Below, piece after piece: positions 1 through 6,372 of a stretch of DNA of 7,111 nt. How positions within the stretch are numbered: position 1 is the stretch's first letter; every line of letters starts with the position of its first letter. Source of the DNA: Clostridiales bacterium (GTDB taxonomy: Bacteria; Bacillota; Sulfobacillia; UBA995; UBA9673); the NCBI GenBank assembly GCA_003541445.1, contig DPMO01000072.1:1-7111 (forward strand), written 5' to 3'. The notes below the pieces were generated by a model. It was not told the origin of the DNA. It saw only the letters and a program-made list of their open reading frames with translations, and did not search any database. The position numbers and the translations under genes were made by a program.

Positions 1-1
1 C

Positions 2-1438
2 CGCCTCGACCCCGTGCCGGAGCTGGTGGCCCTCATCGAGAGGGCCCTGGACGACGACCCTCCGGCCGGGCTGAAGGACGGCGGGCTCATCCGGCCCGGC
101 TACTCGGAGGAGGTCGACCGCCTCAGAGCGGCGGCCCGGGACGGCAAGGCGTGGATAGCGGAGCTCGAGGCGGCCGAGAGGGCCCGCACCGGGGTGAAGT
201 CCCTGAAGGTCGGCTACAACCGGGTCTTCGGCTACTACATCGAGGTGACACGGGCGAACCTCGACGCCGTCCCGGCCGACTACATCCGCAAGCAGACCCT
301 CGCCAACGCGGAGCGGTTCGTGACCCCCGAGCTGAAGGAGAAAGAGGCCGAGGTGGTCGGAGCCGAGGAGAGGCTCAAAGAGCTCGAGTACGAACTCTTC
401 TGCGAGGTGAGGGCCAGGGCCGCGGCCGAGGCGGCGCGGGTCCAGGCGACGGCGCGGGCCGTGGCTGAGCTCGACGCCCTGCTCTCCCTGGCCGAAGCCG
501 CCAGGCGCAACCGCTACGTCCGGCCCGAGCTCACCGAGGAGGTCGGACTCTCCATCACCGCCGGCCGCCACCCCGTCGTCGAGCGCCTCCAGGCCGGGGA
601 GGAGTTCGTCCCCAACGATTGTCAGCTCGGGGGCGACGCCCCGGCCTTCGCCGTCGTGACCGGTCCGAACATGGCGGGGAAGAGCACCTACTGCCGTCAG
701 GTGGCCCTCATCGTGCTGATGGCCCAGATGGGCGGCTTCGTCCCCGCCGACTCCGCCCGCATCGGCCTGGTGGACCGTATCTTCACCCGTATCGGGGCCG
801 CGGACGAGCTGGCGGGGGGCAGGAGCACCTTCATGGTCGAGATGTCGGAGACCGCCCACATCCTGAACCACGCCACACGGCGTAGCCTCATCATCCTCGA
901 CGAGGTCGGTCGGGGGACGAGCACCTACGACGGGCTCAGCCTGGCCTGGGCCGTCTCCGAGCACATCGCCCGGTCCATCGGGGCCTTGACCCTGTTCGCG
1001 ACGCATTACCACGAGCTGACGGAGCTCGAGGGGTCGGTCCCGGGTGTGGCCAACTACTGCGTCTCCGTCCGCGAGGTCGGGGAGGAAATCGTCTTTCTGA
1101 GGAAGGTCGTCCGCGGGGCCGTGGACCGGAGCTACGGCATCCAGGTGGCCAGACTGGCCGGGCTGCCGGCCGGCGTCATCCAGCGCGCACGGGAGATCCT
1201 CGCCGAGCTCGAGCGGTCGGCCGCCCTGGAGCAGGCGGCGAGGGCCAAAGCCGAGGCCGCCGCCGCGTCGGGCGGCACCTTCCACCAGCTCGCCCTTTTC
1301 GAGGCCGGGCCGTCGCCCGTCGAGGAGGAGATCGCCTCGCTGGACCTGGTGAACCTCACCCCGCTCGAGGCTTTGAACAAGCTGTACGAGCTCCAGGAGC
1401 GGGTCAGGGAAAGGGTCAGGAGCGGGGGAAGGGGGTGA
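2..1438 (+). CDS. mutS: DNA mismatch repair protein MutS, C-terminal part (5' end outside window)
   Basis: MutS binds mismatched or looped DNA as a dimer and uses ATP to recruit MutL. The frame is open from base 2, before the GTG at 14, and the residues there (RLDP, then VPELV) continue a typical MutS core, so the gene starts left of the window; 478 residues are visible. Numbering from the GTG at 14: the lever and clamp regions fill about residues 1-210, including the conserved KVGYNRVFGYYIEVT (65-79). The ABC-type ATPase follows, with Walker A GPNMAGKST (217-225), the STFMVEM signature (271-277), Walker B and D-loop region LIILDEVGRGTSTYDG (292-307), and ATHYHEL (329-335). This pattern is MutS1, not MutS2, since no Smr domain follows. 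The mismatch-reading N-terminal domain cannot be seen, so the Phe-x-Glu motif is unverified. The C-terminal tail ends in a helical segment usual for the family. The stop is 6 bases from the inferred mutL start. Confidence 0.97.
   Translation, partial: RLDPVPELVALIERALDDDPPAGLKDGGLIRPGYSEEVDRLRAAARDGKAWIAELEAAERARTGVKSLKVGYNRVFGYYIEVTRANLDAVPADYIRKQTLANAERFVTPELKEKEAEVVGAEERLKELEYELFCEVRARAAAEAARVQATARAVAELDALLSLAEAARRNRYVRPELTEEVGLSITAGRHPVVERLQAGEEFVPNDCQLGGDAPAFAVVTGPNMAGKSTYCRQVALIVLMAQMGGFVPADSARIGLVDRIFTRIGAADELAGGRSTFMVEMSETAHILNHATRRSLIILDEVGRGTSTYDGLSLAWAVSEHIARSIGALTLFATHYHELTELEGSVPGVANYCVSVREVGEEIVFLRKVVRGAVDRSYGIQVARLAGLPAGVIQRAREILAELERSAALEQAARAKAEAAAASGGTFHQLALFEAGPSPVEEEIASLDLVNLTPLEALNKLYELQERVRERVRSGGRG
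1429..1438 (+). promoter_or_regulatory. Strong Shine-Dalgarno upstream of the inferred mutL ACG start
   Basis: AAGGGGGTGA differs at one base from the ideal AAGGAGGTGA. It overlaps the mutS stop codon, so its TGA is the stop. The ACG at 1445 lies 6 bases downstream of its end. It is too far (36 bases) from the first ordinary start, GTG 1475, and therefore supports the upstream start of mutL. The purine-rich sequence also encodes the mutS C-terminus, so coincidence cannot be excluded. Confidence 0.6.
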
Positions 1439-1444
1439 AGGGCC

Positions 1445-3190
1445 ACGGGCCGGATCTGCGTTCTTGAGGAGGCCGTGGCCGGCCGCATCGCGGCCGGCGA
1501 GGTCGTCGAGCGGCCCGCATCGGTGGTCAAGGAGCTCGTGGAGAACTCCCTGGACGCCGGAGCGAGCCGCATCGAGGTGGAACTCGTCGACGGCGGCCGG
1601 TCGCTCGTCAAGGTGTCCGACGACGGAGAGGGCATGGACGCCGAGGACGCGCGCCTGGCCTTCGAGAGGCACGCGACGAGCAAGCTCTCCAGGCCCGAGG
1701 ACCTTGACAGGATCACCAGCTACGGGTTCCGGGGCGAGGCCCTGCCCTCGATCGCCGCCGTCTCCCGTGTGAAGCTGGTGACCTGCCCTGCAGGGGCCGC
1801 CGAGGGGACGGAGGTCCTCTGTGAAGGTGGGGAGGTCAGCGCCGTGAGGCCGGGCCCGGCCAGGCCCGGCACGGTGGTGTGGGTCCGCGACCTCTTCTTC
1901 AACACCCCGGCCCGCCGCGAGGCCATGGGGTCGGCGGCGGCCGAGACGGCCAGAGCGGCGGAGGTCCTGGCGGCGCTGGCCCTCGCGGCCCCGGGGGTCG
2001 CGGTCAGCCTCAGGAGCGAGGGAAACCTCCTCTGGTCCACTCCAGGCACCGGGAACCTTCTCGACGCCGTGGCCGCCCTCTTCGGGGCGGCCTTCGCCCG
2101 GGGGATGGTCCCGGTCGAGAGCCTGAAGGGGCCGGTCAGGGTAAGGGGTCTCGCGGGCCTGCCGGCCGTCTCGAGGCGTGACGGCAGGCGCCAGCACCTC
2201 GTCGTGAACGGCCGGCCGGTGACCCCGCGCCTCATCCGGACCGCGGTCGAACGGGCCTACCGGGGCCTCCTCGAGGCCGGGCGCACCCCCGCTTTCGTCA
2301 TGGCCCTGGAGGTCCCGCCCGACCGGGTCGACGTGAACGTTCACCCGGCCAAGACCTTCGTCAGGTTCCGGGACCGCAGGGAGGTCGAAGGGGCCGTCTA
2401 CCACTCGCTCCGGGATGCCCTGGAGCGGCGGGACCTCTTCGCCGGACGGCTGGCGCCCGCGGCCCGGGAACCGGGCGGCCAGGAGGGCGACATTCGCGGC
2501 GGCGGTGTGGAGGCGCGGGAGACGGGCCCCCTCTGGGGCCTGCCCGTTCCGGGGGAGGTCCCGGTGGGCCCGGAGGCCTCGAGCCGGCCCGACGCCGTCG
2601 ACTTCGGCGCCCTTGAACCTCTCGGGCAGGTCGGAGGGCTCTTCATCGCCGCCCGGGGCCCGGACGGACTCTACCTGGTGGACCAGCACGCCGCACATGA
2701 GCGCGTGCTCTACGAGAGGCTTCTGGCCGCAGGTCAGAGGGGGGAACGCGCGGCCCAGGTCCTCGTGGCCCCGGAGACACTGGACCTCGGACCCGGGGAA
2801 GAGGAGGCGCTGTCCTCGAGCCTGGAGGTGCTGCGGGAGACCGGGTTCGACATCGCGCCCTTCGGCGGCCGCACGGTGATGGTCAGGGCCGTGCCGGCGG
2901 CGCTGGCGGGAATGTCGGGCGCCCGGCTCGTGGCCGACTTCCTCGACCGGTTCGGACGCGAGAAGGCGCCCCCCGGGAAGCCCCCGGAGTCCGACCGGAT
3001 GCAGGCCGCCCGCATCCTGGCCTCCTGCCGGGCGGCCGTGAAGGGCGGGGAAGCCCTGACCCTCGAGGCCATGGGGGCGCTCCTCCGGGACCTGGCCGGC
3101 TGTGCCGAGCCCCGCACCTGCCCGCACGGGCGCCCGACGGTCCTCAAGCTCGGGCTAGACGAGATAAGGCGCCGGTTCGGGCGCAGCTAG
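1445..3190 (+). CDS. mutL: DNA mismatch repair endonuclease MutL
   Basis: MutL couples mismatch recognition by MutS to strand incision. Numbering from GTG 1475 (571 aa): the GHKL ATPase has E20 and N24 in KELVENSLDAG, DDGEG (49-53), GFRGEAL (84-90) and DVNVHPAK (286-293). A Gly/Pro-rich linker spans about 325-378. The C-terminal domain carries the endonuclease motif DQHAAHERVLYE (403-414), SCR (517-519) and CPHGRP (549-554), plus QVLVAP (428-433), which resembles the beta-clamp motif of Bacillus MutL. A nicking, MutH-independent MutL is expected. Start choice: family members begin about 10 residues before this GTG, and in-frame codons from 1448 encode the matching GRICVLEEAVAGR. The only codon in the right place is ACG 1445, behind a strong Shine-Dalgarno, giving 581 aa. 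If ACG is a sequencing error, ATG is one transition away. The GAGGAGG before GTG 1475 leaves only 2 bases, too few for good initiation. Function is very secure; the start is moderately so. Confidence 0.95.
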   Translation, partial: TGRICVLEEAVAGRIAAGEVVERPASVVKELVENSLDAGASRIEVELVDGGRSLVKVSDDGEGMDAEDARLAFERHATSKLSRPEDLDRITSYGFRGEALPSIAAVSRVKLVTCPAGAAEGTEVLCEGGEVSAVRPGPARPGTVVWVRDLFFNTPARREAMGSAAAETARAAEVLAALALAAPGVAVSLRSEGNLLWSTPGTGNLLDAVAALFGAAFARGMVPVESLKGPVRVRGLAGLPAVSRRDGRRQHLVVNGRPVTPRLIRTAVERAYRGLLEAGRTPAFVMALEVPPDRVDVNVHPAKTFVRFRDRREVEGAVYHSLRDALERRDLFAGRLAPAAREPGGQEGDIRGGGVEARETGPLWGLPVPGEVPVGPEASSRPDAVDFGALEPLGQVGGLFIAARGPDGLYLVDQHAAHERVLYERLLAAGQRGERAAQVLVAPETLDLGPGEEEALSSSLEVLRETGFDIAPFGGRTVMVRAVPAALAGMSGARLVADFLDRFGREKAPPGKPPESDRMQAARILASCRAAVKGGEALTLEAMGALLRDLAGCAEPRTCPHGRPTVLKLGLDEIRRRFGRS

Positions 3191-3200
3191 ACGCTTCAGC

Positions 3201-4166
3201 GTGAGGGAGCGAGAAGCCTTGCCTCCGGTGGTGGTCATCCTCGGACCAACGGCCGTGGGGAAGACCGAACTCTCGCTGGCCGTGGCCCGGCGCCTGGAAG
3301 CCGAGATCGTCTCCGCCGACTCGATGCAGGTCTACCGGGGAATGGACATCGGGACGGCCAAACCCGACCGGGCCGTGCGGGCGGAGATACCCCACCACCT
3401 CATCGACATCGTCGACCCCGACGAACCCTTCAGTGTGGCCGACTGGGTCTCGCGGGCGCAGCCCCTGCTCGAGGTCATCCGCGAGAAGGGAAAGGTCCCC
3501 CTGGTCACCGGAGGGACCCCTCTCTACCTTGAAGCGCTCTTCGGGAGGTTCGCCCTCGCCAGAGGCGCAGAGGCGAACCCGGACCTCCGGGCCCGCCTCG
3601 AGCGGCAGGCCCGCCGGTACGGCCCTTCGTACCTGCACCGGAAGGTCCAGGCCGTCGACCCCGCGGCGGCCGCCCGCATCCACCCTTCCGACCTCAAGCG
3701 AACGGTCAGGGCCCTGGAGGTGTACCTCACCACCGGAAGGCCCCTGACCCGGCTCGAGAAGGAGGCCGAGGAACGGCTCAGGGCCGAGGGGGGACGGGTC
3801 CCAGGGCGGGTGCTGCTGTTCGGGCTCTGGCGCCCGAGGGCGGAACTGGTGAAGAGGATCGAGGCCCGGGCGCGGCAGATGCTCGAGGCCGGTCTCGTCG
3901 AGGAGGTCAGGCGGCTCCTCGACGCGGGCTATGACCCTGCCCTGCCCTCGATGCAGGCGGTGGGGTACAAGGAGATCGTGCTTTACCTTCAAGGGCGGGT
4001 GGGTCTGGACGAGGCCGTGAGGCTCATGGTGAGGAACACCCGCCGCCTGGCCAAACGCCAGATGACCTGGTTCAGGAGGGACCCGCGCATACAGTGGCTG
4101 AAAGCGGGTATCAATATGCAGAGCAGCGTGGAAGATATTGTTACCTCTGTGGGAGGAGAACTATGA
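3201..4166 (+). CDS. miaA: tRNA dimethylallyltransferase MiaA
   Basis: MiaA transfers a dimethylallyl group from DMAPP to N6 of adenosine 37 in tRNAs reading codons that begin with U, the first step toward ms2i6A. It acts in the cytosol. The protein shows the P-loop GPTAVGKT near the N-terminus, [18 protein letters not shown] with the catalytic Asp, [10 protein letters not shown], the [11 protein letters not shown] substrate-channel segment, QAVGYKEI and the C-terminal [11 protein letters not shown]. At 321 aa it is the usual length. Start is uncertain. GTG 3201 has no visible Shine-Dalgarno. TTG 3219 has GGAG at 3206-3209 with 9-base spacing and gives a protein starting [11 protein letters not shown], also a normal family N-terminus. 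The outer limit is given here. It lies 10 bases after mutL and overlaps hfq by 4 bases. The last 20 codons are unusually AT-rich at third positions and encode a variable tail. Confidence 0.96.
   Translation: MREREALPPVVVILGPTAVGKTELSLAVARRLEAEIVSADSMQVYRGMDIGTAKPDRAVRAEIPHHLIDIVDPDEPFSVADWVSRAQPLLEVIREKGKVPLVTGGTPLYLEALFGRFALARGAEANPDLRARLERQARRYGPSYLHRKVQAVDPAAAARIHPSDLKRTVRALEVYLTTGRPLTRLEKEAEERLRAEGGRVPGRVLLFGLWRPRAELVKRIEARARQMLEAGLVEEVRRLLDAGYDPALPSMQAVGYKEIVLYLQGRVGLDEAVRLMVRNTRRLAKRQMTWFRRDPRIQWLKAGINMQSSVEDIVTSVGGEL
4151..4158 (+). promoter_or_regulatory. Shine-Dalgarno for the upstream hfq start
   Basis: GGGAGGAG contains GGAGG (4152-4156), 6 bases before ATG 4163. That ATG overlaps the miaA stop as ATGA. 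The arrangement is typical of translational coupling and favours the longer Hfq reading. A second site, GGGAG at 4220-4224, lies 4 bases before ATG 4229. Confidence 0.65.
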
Positions 4167-4510
4167 CCGCCCAAAGAATGTATGTCCCCGCACAAGGCCA
4201 GGCGAACCTGAGGAGCGATGGGAGAATAATGGCGCGGACCCCGACCAACCTGCAGGACGCCGTCCTGAACCAGATCCGCAAGGGGAACATTCCCGTCACC
4301 GTCTACCTGGTGAACGGAGTCCAGCTCAAAGGTGTGATCAGAGCCTTCGACAACTTCACCGTCATGCTGGAGCACGAGGGCAAGCAGCTCATGGTCTACA
4401 AGCACGCCATCTCGACCGTGAGCCCGATGAGACCGGTCAACTACCTCCCCGCTTCCGCGAACGCCGAGCAGCGCCGACCGGCGCCGGCCGAGGGACCCGG
4501 CGGCGGCTAG
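4163..4510 (+). CDS. hfq: RNA chaperone Hfq (possible 22-residue N-terminal extension)
   Basis: Hfq forms a hexameric Sm-like ring that binds small RNAs and A-rich or U-rich mRNA segments. The Sm core is clear: [24 protein letters not shown] (Q of LQD and Y of YLVNG conserved), then FDNFTVMLE (Sm1), and VYKHAIS with the Sm2 Lys-His. The rim patch equivalent to E. coli RRER is RKGN, keeping two basic residues as in other Gram-positive Hfqs. Two in-frame starts exist. ATG 4163 (115 aa) has the better Shine-Dalgarno and overlaps the miaA stop. ATG 4229 (93 aa) has GGGAG 4 bases upstream and gives the normal family N-terminus, [10 protein letters not shown]. The extra 22 residues resemble nothing I recognise and use AT-ending codons much more than the core, so they may be a leader rather than functional protein. 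A Pro/Ala/Gly tail follows the core. Last gene before the terminator. Confidence 0.93.
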   Translation: MTAQRMYVPAQGQANLRSDGRIMARTPTNLQDAVLNQIRKGNIPVTVYLVNGVQLKGVIRAFDNFTVMLEHEGKQLMVYKHAISTVSPMRPVNYLPASANAEQRRPAPAEGPGGG

Positions 4511-4534
4511 AGGCGCCCCTGATGCGACCCTGCC

Positions 4535-4564
4535 CGGGGCCCGGGCTCGAAGGCCCGGGCCCCG
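4535..4564 (+). terminator. GC hairpin, probable terminator of the mutS-hfq operon
   Basis: A perfect 12-bp inverted repeat, CGGGGCCCGGGC (4535-4546) and its complement (4553-4564), is separated by the 6-base loop TCGAAG. It begins 25 bases after the hfq stop. The following TTCCGTTT is only weakly T-rich, so intrinsic termination may be incomplete. A C-rich, G-poor stretch follows and could support Rho. Orientation is read as + because the other side has no T tract. Confidence 0.72.
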
Positions 4565-4585
4565 TTCCGTTTCCCGCCGCAAGGG

Positions 4586-4636
4586 CACACCCACGCCACC
4601 ACCCCCCGCACCCCGTGACCCTCGCTCCCGGTCCCC
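4586..4636 (+). other. C-rich, G-poor tract after the hfq hairpin (possible Rho loading region)
   Basis: Of these 51 bases, 33 are C and 7 are G on the + strand, a strong skew for a genome where coding DNA carries both in quantity. Rho utilisation sites are C-rich and G-poor RNA, so this could back up the weak-U hairpin just upstream. It also overlaps the candidate -35 of spoVK. No gene is visible in it. The Rho role is inference only. Confidence 0.3.
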
Positions 4637-4645
4637 GCGTATGAT
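4615..4645 (+). promoter_or_regulatory. Candidate sigma-A-like promoter of spoVK
   Basis: GTGACC (4615-4620, 4 of 6 to TTGACA) and TATGAT (4640-4645, 5 of 6 to TATAAT) are separated by 19 bases, slightly longer than the ideal 17. It lies between the operon terminator and spoVK, where a promoter is expected, and is the only good -10 there. In Bacillus subtilis spoVK is transcribed by sigma-E; I see no convincing sigma-E pair here. It would leave a leader of roughly 100 bases. Confidence 0.4.
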
Positions 4646-4652
4646 GAAGGAC

Positions 4653-4722
4653 GGTCGGGCGGCCGTATCGTCCGGGGCGACCGCCCGGCTTTCCGGCACA
4701 AGGGGGACAGCCGTCCCGGACG
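4653..4722 (+). promoter_or_regulatory. Foldable 5' leader of spoVK with competing stems
   Basis: Two stems that cannot coexist are visible. CGGGCGG (4656-4662) pairs with CCGCCCG (4681-4687). CGTCCGGGGC (4669-4678) pairs with GTCCCGGACG (4713-4722) as 10 pairs with one G-U. Smaller hairpins sit inside the latter: CCGG-CTTT-CCGG at 4685-4696 and GGGAC-AGCC-GTCCC at 4704-4717. The last of these overlaps the right arm of the 10-bp stem. The leader ends 13 bases before the spoVK Shine-Dalgarno. It matches no riboswitch class I recognise, and GC-rich DNA gives chance stems easily. Confidence 0.25.
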
Positions 4723-4735
4723 CCAGACGACAAAG

Positions 4736-4743
4736 AAGGAGGG
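4736..4743 (+). promoter_or_regulatory. Shine-Dalgarno of spoVK
   Basis: AAGGAGGG lies 6 bases before ATG 4750, an almost ideal site. It fixes this ATG as the start of spoVK. Confidence 0.85.
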
Positions 4744-4749
4744 CGTGCG

Positions 4750-5772
4750 ATGGCCAGGTTCGACCGCCGGCGCATCCCTTCGGGCGGGCTCGGACCGAAG
4801 GGGTCCAAGACGGAGGACATATTCGGCCGTCTCGAGCGGGGGGAGACCACCGTGGGGGAGGCCCTCCGTGTCCTGCGCCTGTCGACGGCGAGGGCCGAGG
4901 CCGAACCCGACTCCGGGGCCGGCACCTCGGCCGAGGCCAGACTCGACGAGAGCTTCGAGGAACTCGACTCCCTGGTCGGTCTTGACAGCGTGAAGCGCCT
5001 CGTCCGGGAGCTCCACGCCTTCATCGTCATCCAGAGACAGAGGGCACGCGAGGGACTCGCGGCCGAGCCCATGGTCCTGCACATGGTCTTCAAGGGGAAC
5101 CCGGGGACGGGGAAGACGACGGTGGCCCGCATCCTGGGACGGATTCTGAAGTCCACCGGCGTGCTCCAGAAGGGCCACCTCGTGGAGTGCGAGAGGGCCG
5201 ACCTCGTCGGCGAGTACATCGGACATACGGCCCAGAAGACCCGTGAGCAGATCCGCAAGGCCCTCGGCGGCATCCTCTTCGTCGACGAGGGTTACGCGCT
5301 GGCCCGCGGCGGCGAGAAGGACTTCGGCAAGGAGGCCATCGACACCCTCGTCAAGGCCATGGAAGACCACAAGGACGAGCTCGTCGTCATCCTGGCCGGC
5401 TACCGCAACGAGATGCAGCAGTTCCTCGAGAGCAACCCCGGGCTCCAGTCACGGTTCCCCATCCAGATAGACTTCCCCGACTTCACCCTCGAGGAGCTCA
5501 TGAAGATAGCAGACCTGATGTTGCAGAAGAGGCAGTACACGATGACCCCCGAGGCCCGGCGGGTGCTCCGGGAACGCCTGCTCCATCACCGCCGGCTCCC
5601 CTACGGGGACGAGAACGCCGGTAACGCCAGACTGGTCAGGAACCTCATCGAGAAGGCCATCAGGCGGCAGGCGCTCCGGCTCGTGGGGCGGCCGAACCTC
5701 TCACGGGCCGAACTGATGACCATCCAGGCCGTGGACATGGCCGACGATGAGACAGGGAAGGGGAAGGCTTGA
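4750..5772 (+). CDS. spoVK: Stage V sporulation protein K, AAA+ ATPase (CbxX/CfqX type)
   Basis: SpoVK is a mother-cell AAA+ ATPase needed for late spore maturation in Bacillus; its substrate is not established. The 340-aa protein is close to the family length. Residues 1-74 are a low-conservation, charged N-terminal arm, and the AAA+ module starts at about 75 (LVGLDSVKRLVREL). Motifs: Walker A GNPGTGKTT (116-124), a pore-loop-like segment EYIGHT (155-160), Walker B ILFVDE (175-180), sensor 1 region VVILAGY (212-218), arginine finger R235 in NPGLQSRF, and sensor 2 GNARLVRN (291-298). These features are shared with CbbX, the Rubisco activase, but there is no Calvin-cycle context and the neighbourhood (hfq upstream, GTPase downstream) is that of spoVK in Bacillota. 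The start is fixed by a strong Shine-Dalgarno. The stop overlaps the next gene by TTGA, which implies coupled translation. All catalytic residues appear intact. Confidence 0.92.
   Translation: MARFDRRRIPSGGLGPKGSKTEDIFGRLERGETTVGEALRVLRLSTARAEAEPDSGAGTSAEARLDESFEELDSLVGLDSVKRLVRELHAFIVIQRQRAREGLAAEPMVLHMVFKGNPGTGKTTVARILGRILKSTGVLQKGHLVECERADLVGEYIGHTAQKTREQIRKALGGILFVDEGYALARGGEKDFGKEAIDTLVKAMEDHKDELVVILAGYRNEMQQFLESNPGLQSRFPIQIDFPDFTLEELMKIADLMLQKRQYTMTPEARRVLRERLLHHRRLPYGDENAGNARLVRNLIEKAIRRQALRLVGRPNLSRAELMTIQAVDMADDETGKGKA
5758..5767 (+). promoter_or_regulatory. Shine-Dalgarno for the TTG start of the GTPase gene
   Basis: AAGGGGAAGG includes AAGGGG (5758-5763), 5 bases before TTG 5769, and lies inside the end of spoVK. 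It supports the rare TTG start and coupled translation. Confidence 0.6.
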
Positions 5773-6353
5773 AGGAAGCCATCGTCATCGGCCGCCCGAA
5801 CGTGGGCAAGACCCTCTTGACCATCAACCTTGCCGAGTTCCTCGGCCAGAGGCGTGTGGAGGTCATGTTCAGGCCGAGGGACGGGGCGGCCTACACGCGC
5901 ATCTACTCCATCGCCCAGGCCCGGGCGGACCTCGTGGCCGAGACGCCTCACCGGACCCGATGCCTGCAGTCTCTGGTCCTGAGCGTCCCGCGAGGAAAAG
6001 GCGTGCGCAAGGTCGTCGTGACGGACACCACCGGGCTGTGCGACGAGATCCACCCTTCCTCGGCGGTCAGACGCGCCATGGCCGACACCATCCGGAGCGT
6101 GGCCCGGGCCGTCATCATCCTGCACGTCGTGGACCCGCTTCAGCCTCTCAGCGGGGTCGACCTCGACATCCTCCGCTTCGGCCAGACCCAGGAGGGCTAC
6201 GCGCTCGTGGCCAACATGATGGACCTGCCCGGCCGGGCGGAACGACTCCCGGAGCTCGTGCGGGCGGCAAGACCTGCGCCCGTCCTGGCCGTCTCGGCCC
6301 TCAAGCGCACCGGACTGGGGGAGGTGAGGGCTTTTCTTCGCCGCCATCTCTGA
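5769..6353 (+). CDS. Small Era/TrmE-like P-loop GTPase of unknown function
   Basis: A 194-aa soluble protein with the full order of GTPase motifs. G1 is GRPNVGKT (8-15) and G3 is DTTG (86-89) at the end of a hydrophobic strand VVVT. G4 is NMMD (149-152) after YALVA. G5 is SAL (176-178) in AVSALK. A plausible G2 Thr is in PHRT (60-63), because TRCLQSLVLSVP after it reads like strand beta-2. The spacing between G1 and this Thr is about 25 residues longer than in Era. The Lys of the canonical NKxD is Met here, which could weaken guanine stacking, although the specificity-giving Asp is kept. There is no transmembrane segment or KH domain, so it is neither Era nor HflX. TTG 5769 is chosen because it has a Shine-Dalgarno, begins just before the first beta strand, and overlaps the spoVK stop. 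I know of no assigned function; co-translation suggests a role linked to SpoVK. Confidence 0.8.
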   Translation: MKEAIVIGRPNVGKTLLTINLAEFLGQRRVEVMFRPRDGAAYTRIYSIAQARADLVAETPHRTRCLQSLVLSVPRGKGVRKVVVTDTTGLCDEIHPSSAVRRAMADTIRSVARAVIILHVVDPLQPLSGVDLDILRFGQTQEGYALVANMMDLPGRAERLPELVRAARPAPVLAVSALKRTGLGEVRAFLRRHL

Positions 6354-6372
6354 CGCTCCCGGCGGACCCGTT

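Larger units (their letters stand above)
4511..4749 (+). other. Intergenic region hfq-spoVK
   Basis: This is the only substantial gap. In order it holds the hairpin terminator, a C-rich stretch, a candidate promoter, a foldable leader and the spoVK Shine-Dalgarno. No protein frame across it has a convincing start and codon pattern. No tRNA, CRISPR repeat or transposon end is visible. Confidence 0.7.

Noticed and set aside
3144..3992. Long minus-strand open frame of 282 codons opposite miaA
   Set aside because: It lies entirely opposite a well-supported MiaA, and its translation is low-complexity Arg/Gly/Pro/His with no recognisable motif. Long antisense frames are expected at this G+C.
4088..4095. 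CATACAGT, close to the sigma-E -10 consensus, upstream of hfq
   Set aside because: It encodes part of the conserved MiaA C-terminus (RIQW) and no ATA-type -35 is present about 14 bases upstream.
4138..4167. TTGTTA ... TATGAC as a promoter inside the miaA-hfq junction
   Set aside because: Only 4 of 6 matches in each box, and the -10 would lie on the hfq start codon, so it could not drive the longer hfq; low support for the shorter one.
4437..5370. Overlapping minus-strand frames (287 and 278 codons) opposite the hfq-spoVK gap and early spoVK
   Set aside because: They cover the terminator and promoter region and mirror SpoVK codons; no domain, and codon bias does not fit. Shadows.
5382..5407. 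SpoVK sensor 1 region reads LAGY without the usual Asn
   Set aside because: The same ILAGY sequence is normal in the CbxX/CfqX family, so it is not a lost residue.
4750..5772. CbbX (Rubisco activase) as an alternative identity
   Set aside because: Same AAA+ family, but there are no Rubisco or Calvin-cycle genes nearby and the gene order fits spoVK of spore formers.
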